A DNA stretch of 8,125 nt, from contig PMLH01000601.1 of NCBI GenBank assembly GCA_003159055.1, positions 1 to 8,125 of the forward strand. The letters are read 5' to 3'. How positions within the stretch are numbered: position 1 is the first letter of the stretch; each line of letters opens with the position of its first letter. The translations under genes were made by a program, and so were the position numbers. The notes beneath the pieces were generated by a model. That model worked only from the letters and a program-made list of their open reading frames with translations, was not told the DNA's origin and did not search any database. The DNA is from Myxococcales bacterium (GTDB lineage Bacteria; Myxococcota; Polyangia; Fen-1088). This document shows, piece by piece, positions 1 to 4,552 of the stretch.

Positions 1-1
1 C

Positions 2-544
2 GAACCGGCGCAAGCGATGCTGGAGCGGCTGCGAACGGAGGCGCGCAAGCGGCGGCTGTCGGTCCACGCGTTCCACGCGGCGGCCGAAGCGTTGCCTCTC
101 GACGATGCCAGCTTGGACCTTGCGGTGGTGGCGGACGCCTTGCACTTCATCGACGCCGAGCTCGTTGCCCGAGAGATCGCGCGCGTGCTTGCGCCCAAGG
201 GGGCGTTGGCGGTGGTGACCTGCGAGCTCGGGAAAACCCCGTTCATGCAAAGCCTGGTGGAGATCATCGAAGAGGCGGTACCCCGGCGGCCACGCCAGAT
301 CGACCAGAACATCGTCCAGATTTCGGCGATGACCGGGGTCCGGTTCACGCGGGAGCGCCGCTTTGACGACGAGACACCGGTGGACGCCCACACGCTTGAA
401 CGCATCTTGCGTTCCATCTCGTTCATCGGCCCAGCCATGAACCCGACGCGTTTTGCGGCTTTCCGCGCGCGTGTCCAGGCTCTTCCGGGCCGGCCGGCGT
501 GGGCGCGAACGTTCACCTTGCGCTCGGGTCGCGGCAAAGGATAG
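2..544 (+). CDS. Class I SAM-dependent methyltransferase, 3' part (5' end outside window)
   Basis: The reading frame is open from base 2, before the first ATG at 17, and the residues there (EPAQAMLERL) match the conserved stretch after motif I of Methyltransf_11-type enzymes, so the gene begins upstream of the window. About 180 residues are visible. AAAEALPLDDASLDLAVVAD is the motif around the second acidic loop, ALHFID follows, and REIARVLAPKGALAVVT is the usual strand-loop after the active site. The glycine-rich SAM-binding motif I lies outside the window. The last ~95 residues are a family-variable helical tail. Such enzymes move a methyl group from SAM to a small molecule or other acceptor in the cytoplasm; the substrate cannot be told. 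It ends 656 bases before the sigma factor gene and is followed by a hairpin, so it is probably not part of that operon. Confidence 0.85.
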   Translation, partial: EPAQAMLERLRTEARKRRLSVHAFHAAAEALPLDDASLDLAVVADALHFIDAELVAREIARVLAPKGALAVVTCELGKTPFMQSLVEIIEEAVPRRPRQIDQNIVQISAMTGVRFTRERRFDDETPVDAHTLERILRSISFIGPAMNPTRFAAFRARVQALPGRPAWARTFTLRSGRGKG

Positions 545-576
545 GGCGCGCGCTGAACCGCACCGCGAGCATGGGT

Positions 577-614
577 CGGGCGGCCTCGACTGATTCGGCA
601 TCCGAGGCCGCCCG
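577..614 (+). terminator. Perfect 12-bp hairpin after the methyltransferase gene
   Basis: CGGGCGGCCTCG (577-588) and CGAGGCCGCCCG (603-614) are exact reverse complements around a 14-base loop. The structure starts 33 bases after the methyltransferase stop codon. No T-run follows (GAGAATTGG), so it is not a textbook intrinsic terminator. A hairpin that ends transcription without a U-tract or protects the mRNA 3' end is the likely role. Confidence 0.45.
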
Positions 615-882
615 GAGAATTGGCTGTGACGTATTTGCTTTGCTCGTGAGCCGACGCTGATGCCGGCTGCGTCCTCCTTTCTACGGAAGCTTCTAGGACT
701 CAAGCGAAACGATGTCTGCACCTCCTTCCTCGTGTCGTGCGATTCTGCTCATGCCTCTCCCTTGTTCACGAAGCGTGCCAGTGAACCGCAGGGCGGAAAT
801 CGCAACGGAATTGCGGCGTGCGGGGGCGCCACGCTGTCATCTGGCACAGCTGTGGGCCCGGACCATGTCACTTTGGCAATCG

Positions 883-1061
883 CACGCATGCCTGTACGAC
901 AAGTGGATGTGTCAGCTCGCTGCCACCGGCGAGGTCGGCGACGGCCCGTGCGAGGAGTCCCTGGTGTACTGGCCTGCGAGCCTCACGTGGTCTTCAACTG
1001 CGACACAGGCAAGAACCTCGTTTGTGATACCAAGACCAACAGGTGCGCTGCCGTCCGATGA
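883..1061 (+). pseudogene. Frameshifted remnant of a Cys-rich exported-protein tail
   Basis: Two pieces in different frames read like one Cys-rich tail. From 883 frame 1 gives HACLYDKWMCQLAATGEVGD followed by GPCEES. From about 960-975 frame 3 gives ACEPHVVFNCDTGKNLVCD, then TKTNRCAAVR and a stop at 1059-1061. Spaced cysteines and a closing C-D-T-x-T-x-x-C-A motif are common at the end of myxobacterial Cys-rich surface proteins (my recollection of the family). Joining the pieces needs a frame change between about 954 and 975. No start codon, ribosome binding site or signal peptide in a consistent frame was found upstream, so this is more likely a dead fragment than a working gene. Frame 2 further upstream also gives a short Cys-containing stretch (CGPGPCHFGN), which may mean a second frameshift. 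A sequencing error is the alternative. Confidence 0.38.
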
Positions 1062-1200
1062 GCATCTCAACATCGCGAGTTCATCTAATCTAAGCTGACC
1101 CGCCCAAGGGCCTTTGCGACTCTTGCCTTGTGGAGGGTCGAAAGATGTCCAGCATGTCCGCGATCACATTGTTCTAAACGGCTTTCTTCGGCAGGATGCC

Positions 1201-1848
1201 ATGCTTGTAGCTCAATCGCCCATGGTCGTGCCATCCGAAGTCAACCCACGCCAGACTCCCGCGCCGGAATCGCCCGACGTGGGGCTGGTGCGTGCGGCGT
1301 GCGCAGGCGACCGGCGAGCCTGCTTCGTGATCTGGTCGCGATACGCAGCCACGGTCCAGCGGATCGTGCGTCGATTCCTGGGGCCTGGCGCCGACTGCCA
1401 AGATGTGTGCCAGGAAGCTTTCCTGCGCCTGTTTCGGCGGCTGCGCGAATTGCGCGATCCTGCGACGATGCAAGGTTTCGTGGTCAGTGTCACCTTGGGC
1501 GTCGCCCGCAATGAAGTGCGCCGGCGACGCATCCGATCGATCGTTGGGCTGTTGCCCGAGGAGGCGCTGCCACCGATGCCGACGTCTGCGGGCCAAGGCG
1601 AAGCCCGCGAAGCGGCGCGTGCTCTTTACCAATTGCTCGATACGCTCAGCGCCGAGGATCGCTCGCTGTTCGTCGCCCGGTTCGCGGAAAAGATGGAATT
1701 GGTCGAGGTGGCTGCTGCGCACGCCATGAGTCTCTCGACTGCAAAACGCCGGCTGGCGCGACTGACTGCGCGGGTGAATGCGCGCGTGCAGGCGAGCCCA
1801 GTGCTGCGCGAATACGTGGGTGCTCTGGAACAAGGAGGAAGTTGCTGA
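1201..1848 (+). CDS. ECF-type RNA polymerase sigma factor (sigma-70 family)
   Basis: A 215-residue protein with the two-domain layout of extracytoplasmic-function sigma factors. Sigma region 2 covers about residues 29-112: DCQDVCQEAFLRLFRRL is the helix that binds core polymerase, and the basic segment VARNEVRRRRIRSI is where -10 recognition lies. A variable linker (113-136) follows, then sigma region 4 (about 137-195) with LDTLSAEDRSLFVARF and a helix-turn-helix around residues 165-192 that would read the -35 element. Region 3 is absent, as in ECF factors. The ATG at 1201 was chosen because AGGA sits 4 bases before it (1193-1196). The frame stays open back to a TTG at 1114, but that extension looks non-coding; ATG 1222 is a less likely alternative. 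The stop overlaps the start of the FecR-like gene by one base, so the two are co-transcribed and probably translationally coupled. The downstream product is the likely cognate regulator. Confidence 0.9.
   Translation: MLVAQSPMVVPSEVNPRQTPAPESPDVGLVRAACAGDRRACFVIWSRYAATVQRIVRRFLGPGADCQDVCQEAFLRLFRRLRELRDPATMQGFVVSVTLGVARNEVRRRRIRSIVGLLPEEALPPMPTSAGQGEAREAARALYQLLDTLSAEDRSLFVARFAEKMELVEVAAAHAMSLSTAKRRLARLTARVNARVQASPVLREYVGALEQGGSC
1832..1839 (+). promoter_or_regulatory. Ribosome binding site setting the FecR-like start
   Basis: AAGGAGGA lies inside the end of the sigma factor gene, 8 bases before ATG 1848. It is only 2 bases from the in-frame TTG at 1842, which rules that codon out and fixes the start at the TGATG junction. 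Confidence 0.75.
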
Positions 1849-3404
1849 TGGACCAGCGCAACCCCGATTCGGTCTGCAAGCGTCTGGGCGACTTGGCGGC
1901 GACAGCGGTGCCCGGTGACGATCGCCTGCCCGATGCCCGGCAGTGGGCAGTCATCGACCAGCGACGCGACCACCAATCGTCGTGGCGCCGGTCGCGGCGC
2001 CTGTGGCCCGCCCTGGTGCTTTCCGTGGTCGCTGTCGTCGGTCTGACGGGCTGGCTGGTCGCACGACGGCCTCTCGGCTACCAGGTCCACGGCTGCTCCC
2101 AGGTGCAGGGTGGCGCCGACTGCCGGACGGGCGCGGGATCCATCGCGTTCAGCGACGGCAGCCACCTCGAGCTCGAAGCGCGGGCGCAGATTCACATCCA
2201 TCCGCTGGCGTTTGCTCGCGGCGCAGAGCTTTCCCTCGACGACGGCAATGCGACCTTGGCGGTTGTGCACCGGGCGGGCGCGCGCTGGACAGTCCTTGCG
2301 GGGCCTTTCCGCATTGACGTGACCGGCACGCGCTTTTCGGTTCACTGGTCGGCATCACGGCAGTTCCTCGACGTGGATGTGCAGGCGGGCGAGGTGCACG
2401 TCAGCGGCGGAGCGCTGACCCAAGCCGCAGTCCTGCGCGGAGGGCAGAAGCTGCGAACGGGCGTGCAGCCGAGGCTCGCCGACAAACCGGACGTGGAGCG
2501 GCCGGCGGATACCAGTGGACACTCAAAAGTGGGCGCGAGCGCGCCGCTCACGAACGACTCGGTCCGTGCGCAGCCTACGGCGCAACCCGCCGCCGTGACC
2601 CCGCCAGCTTCCGTCGATCGCCCGTCGACCACAACGCGCCCACGGGTCGCGGCGGCGCGACGGCGAGCTGAGGCCAGTCCTGGTTCGCCGGCTGGTACGG
2701 CCGGAAGGACGGGCCCTGACCCCGAGTCTGGCTCCGCGGCAACCGCTGGCGATTTGCGAGAGGCCGAGACCTCGCGCTTGCCGGGCAGCTCACCTCCGAT
2801 CGCGATGCCCTCACCTGCCCCTTCGTCTTTGGCCAAACCCGCGGCGACGTCAGTCGTCCTAGCGCCCGACGGTCATTTGTCCGGCGGAATGACCGGTTTC
2901 GCCTGGCTCGCGCGAGGAGAAGGCACCCACCTTTCCGTGCCCATCTCCCATGAGGAGCATGGTCCCCTGCTGCCCGACGCGAACGGGCTTTGCGCAAGCG
3001 GGACCGTCGCCGGACTTCGCTGCGTGAACGAAAAGACCCCGCAAGCTCGCTGCAACTGGGACCGCAATTGGGGCGTGGCCATTGGGTTCAACGTCAAGCC
3101 CGAAGGACAAGCGTGGGGTGACGACGCGGCGAAAGCAATCGCCATGGAATTCCACGGACACTCGGCGAGCTATCGCCTGAACGCGCATCGCAAGGGCGAT
3201 CCTGAGCAGAAGAACTACTGCATCGAGGACTACAGGTCCGGGCAGATGGTGACGGCGTCGAGGTTCAAGTCGCGCTGCTGGGCGGACGAAGGCGAAACGC
3301 TGCCGAGCTTCAAAGACGTAGACCTGTTCAACTTGCAGTTTATGTCCGGCATGGAGTACGTGGCTTTCCGCTATTGCATCTCGGGCATTCGCATCGAGCG
3401 GTAG
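1848..3404 (+). CDS. FecR-like transmembrane sigma regulator with C-terminal carbohydrate-binding-type domain
   Basis: A 518-residue protein, much longer than a classical FecR (about 300-330). Residues 1-52 are a short cytoplasmic part rich in Arg towards the end; 53-72 form one membrane helix (WPALVLSVVAVVGLTGWLVA). Residues about 95-205 match the periplasmic FecR domain: SDGSHLELEARAQI, GPFRIDVTGTRFSV, VQAGEVHVSG and LRGGQKLR are its typical beta-strand motifs. Residues 206-338 are a Pro/Ala/Ser-rich linker. Residues about 339-518 are an extra domain with six Cys (382, 392, 402, 458, 477, 510) and strands such as NWGVAIGFNVKPEG, KSRCWAD and FRYCISGIRI. This layout resembles beta-sandwich carbohydrate-binding-type modules in myxobacterial glycan hydrolases; that match is from memory. 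Encoded directly after the ECF sigma factor, it is probably its anti-sigma factor or sensor. The N-terminal part is short and lacks an obvious zinc-binding anti-sigma motif, so the sigma-binding mode is uncertain. The FecR assignment is firm; the sugar-binding role is inference. Confidence 0.82.
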   Translation: MDQRNPDSVCKRLGDLAATAVPGDDRLPDARQWAVIDQRRDHQSSWRRSRRLWPALVLSVVAVVGLTGWLVARRPLGYQVHGCSQVQGGADCRTGAGSIAFSDGSHLELEARAQIHIHPLAFARGAELSLDDGNATLAVVHRAGARWTVLAGPFRIDVTGTRFSVHWSASRQFLDVDVQAGEVHVSGGALTQAAVLRGGQKLRTGVQPRLADKPDVERPADTSGHSKVGASAPLTNDSVRAQPTAQPAAVTPPASVDRPSTTTRPRVAAARRRAEASPGSPAGTAGRTGPDPESGSAATAGDLREAETSRLPGSSPPIAMPSPAPSSLAKPAATSVVLAPDGHLSGGMTGFAWLARGEGTHLSVPISHEEHGPLLPDANGLCASGTVAGLRCVNEKTPQARCNWDRNWGVAIGFNVKPEGQAWGDDAAKAIAMEFHGHSASYRLNAHRKGDPEQKNYCIEDYRSGQMVTASRFKSRCWADEGETLPSFKDVDLFNLQFMSGMEYVAFRYCISGIRIER

Positions 3405-3497
3405 TTGCCCGCGAGGCCCTCGCCCTGCAGCGGCGAAAAGCTCTGTCCGAGATCGCACCGCGGCGGTGTTCCGCAATTGCGCTTCTGTCAATGAATC

Positions 3498-3520
3498 GAA
3501 CTTGGAGTCAGGAGGTGGTC
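3498..3520 (+). promoter_or_regulatory. Weak candidate ECF-type promoter before the lipoprotein gene
   Basis: GAACTT (3498-3503) resembles the -35 element of many ECF sigma factors, and GTC (3518-3520) lies 14 bases later, a little closer than the usual spacing. It sits about 54 bases before the lipoprotein start codon within the 169-base gap 3405-3573. The match is short and could be chance. The gap also holds a 5-bp hairpin, GCGAG/CTCGC, at 3411-3423 just after the FecR-like stop. Confidence 0.2.
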
Positions 3521-3561
3521 AGTGCTAGCGTCACCTGGTTCGTCTCGGTTCGCTCTCGACC

Positions 3562-3568
3562 AAGGAGG
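3562..3568 (+). promoter_or_regulatory. Ribosome binding site of the lipoprotein gene
   Basis: AAGGAGG lies 5 bases before ATG 3574. It overlaps the in-frame GTG at 3568, so translation must start at 3574, which also gives the better signal peptide. Confidence 0.75.
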
Positions 3569-3573
3569 TGTCC

Positions 3574-4203
3574 ATGAAGTCAACTCGCTATTTGAGTGCA
3601 GTGATCGTGGCGCTATTGGTTATCGGGGGCGCCTGCACGTCCAGCTCAGCGACCTCCAAGGGGACCGGTGGGTCGGGATCGGGTGGCTCATCCGGCGTTG
3701 GCGGCACAACGGCCAGCTCAAGCGTTGGCGGTACCGGCGGCGCGACGAGCACCGGTGGCGCAAGTGCCACAGGCGGTGCGACGAGCACAGGCGGCGCGAC
3801 TGGAACAGGCGGTGAACCCGCTGCTGGTGGTATCTCCGGGTCGAGTGGGACGGGGGGCACACCGGGCCGTGATGCTGGGCGAGACCTGGTGAGCATTGAC
3901 GGGTCGGGAGCGGATGGCACGCCGGTCCGGAGGGACACGGCTGGCTCGGGAAGCGGTGGCAGCGGCGGCGCTGACGTGCCGGCGGGGCCATGTGGCACGG
4001 ATGGTCTCTCGTGCTGTCCGTATACCGATGGCCGGGCCGGCGGCACCTGCGACGATTCGTCCAGCTGCACGTCAAACGCCGCGGGCACGGTCTTCACCTG
4101 CGAGGGTTGCGGTGGCTCGGGACAGCGTTGTTGCGGAACCTATCCCAACTTGAGCTGCAAGTCGGGTATGTGTGACCAGACCCCGCCGATCAAATGCCCG
4201 TAG
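3574..4203 (+). CDS. Putative lipoprotein with Gly-rich stalk and 12-Cys C-terminal domain
   Basis: A 209-residue exported protein. Residues 1-20 form a signal peptide (basic MKSTR, then a hydrophobic stretch) ending in VIGGA before Cys21. This could be a lipobox, but Gly at -3 is not the preferred residue, so lipidation is probable rather than certain. Residues 28-98 are almost only Gly, Ser, Thr and Ala, including four 6-residue repeats of the type GGATST, an extended stalk. Residues 140-208 hold 12 Cys, with two adjacent CC pairs (147-148 and 186-187) and the pattern CG-x2-GQ/L-x-CC twice, suggesting a small disulfide-knotted domain made of two related halves. Similar Cys-rich tails occur on myxobacterial surface proteins; their function is not established. 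The gene lies 169 bases after the FecR-like gene on the same strand, so it may be co-expressed with or controlled by the sigma/FecR pair. No enzyme motif was recognised. Confidence 0.8.
   Translation: MKSTRYLSAVIVALLVIGGACTSSSATSKGTGGSGSGGSSGVGGTTASSSVGGTGGATSTGGASATGGATSTGGATGTGGEPAAGGISGSSGTGGTPGRDAGRDLVSIDGSGADGTPVRRDTAGSGSGGSGGADVPAGPCGTDGLSCCPYTDGRAGGTCDDSSSCTSNAAGTVFTCEGCGGSGQRCCGTYPNLSCKSGMCDQTPPIKCP
3736..3807 (+). repeat. Four tandem 18-bp repeats encoding GGATST-type units
   Basis: Four in-frame 18-base units (3736, 3754, 3772 and 3790) encode GGATST, GGASAT, GGATST and GGATGT. Units 1 and 3 differ by only a few third-position bases. The array lies in the stalk of the lipoprotein, and copy number could vary without breaking the frame. 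Confidence 0.75.
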
Positions 4204-4399
4204 ACGCGTAGTTGACTCCCGGGCGAGACAGTCCGCCCTTGAGCGCCACAACCAAGCGAGAACGCTAGATAGGCCGCTGGCCAGCGTCAATGTCCTCGGG
4301 CGTGCCGAATCGATCACGCACATGGCCAGGCGCTCCGACCTCGGAGAGAGGATCGGCCGCCGGAGGTTCTTGGGTCGATCCCTGCGTAATTCCTTCGAT

Positions 4400-4411
4400 C
4401 TAATGGATTAG
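4400..4411. repeat. Inverted repeat CTAAT-GG-ATTAG upstream of the beta-helix gene
   Basis: Two exact 5-base half-sites around a GG centre, in an otherwise GC-rich genome, about 142 bases before the beta-helix start codon. It could be a regulator-binding site. No factor can be named. Confidence 0.3.
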
Positions 4412-4541
4412 GGCGCACATGGTACAAGCATGACAAAAAGTGCACAGACGGCACATAGTCACCGGTACTAACCATTGACTCGATATCTGTTCTGCCACAG
4501 GCTTGCCGAGCCTGCGTCAGATCGGCAAAGGCCAGCCGCTT

Positions 4542-4547
4542 GGAGGT
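4542..4547 (+). promoter_or_regulatory. Ribosome binding site of the beta-helix gene
   Basis: GGAGGT lies 5 bases before ATG 4553. The frame is open back to a TTG at 4475, but only the ATG at 4553 has this site and puts the signal peptide at the protein's N-terminus. Confidence 0.75.
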
Positions 4548-4552
4548 TTCCC

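Larger units (their letters stand above)
545..1200. other. Gene-poor stretch between methyltransferase and sigma factor genes
   Basis: Apart from the hairpin at 577-614 and the decayed Cys-rich tail at 883-1061, no convincing gene is seen on either strand. Open frames here (for example from 660 or 712) switch character part-way and lack a good ribosome binding site. The last ~140 bases should contain the promoter of the sigma factor gene. No clear sigma70-type -35/-10 pair was found; an AT-rich ATCTAAT lies at 1083-1089. Confidence 0.6.
4204..4552 (+). other. Upstream region of the beta-helix gene (349 bases, no gene)
   Basis: No gene is seen. The stretch 4388-4500 is visibly richer in A and T than its surroundings, which fits a promoter region. 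It contains the inverted repeat CTAATGGATTAG (4400-4411), GTGC/GCAC half-sites (4440-4443 and 4451-4454), a TACTAA (4466-4471) that could serve as a -10 element, and TTGACT (4475-4480), an isolated -35-like hexamer without a good -10 partner. GGGCG/CGCCC (4221-4225 and 4234-4238) is a weak 5-bp hairpin just after the lipoprotein stop codon. None of these gives a confident promoter or terminator call. Confidence 0.5.

Noticed and set aside
660..1098. Overlapping open frames of 128 and 133 codons starting at 660 and 712
   Set aside because: Neither has a ribosome binding site or a consistent protein-like composition along its length. Only the last parts look coding, and in two different frames, so a decayed fragment is the better reading.
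1114..1200. TTG start at 1114 for the sigma factor, adding 29 residues
   Set aside because: The extra residues have no sigma-factor character and no good ribosome binding site. ATG 1201 has AGGA at the right distance.
3650..3890. CRISPR-like or intergenic repeat array
   Set aside because: The periodicity is in frame, within a gene, and encodes Gly/Ser/Thr units with silent third-base changes. There are no spacers.
4427..4448. Sigma54-type promoter near TGGTACAAGCATGACA before the beta-helix gene
   Set aside because: The required GC at the -12 element is missing.
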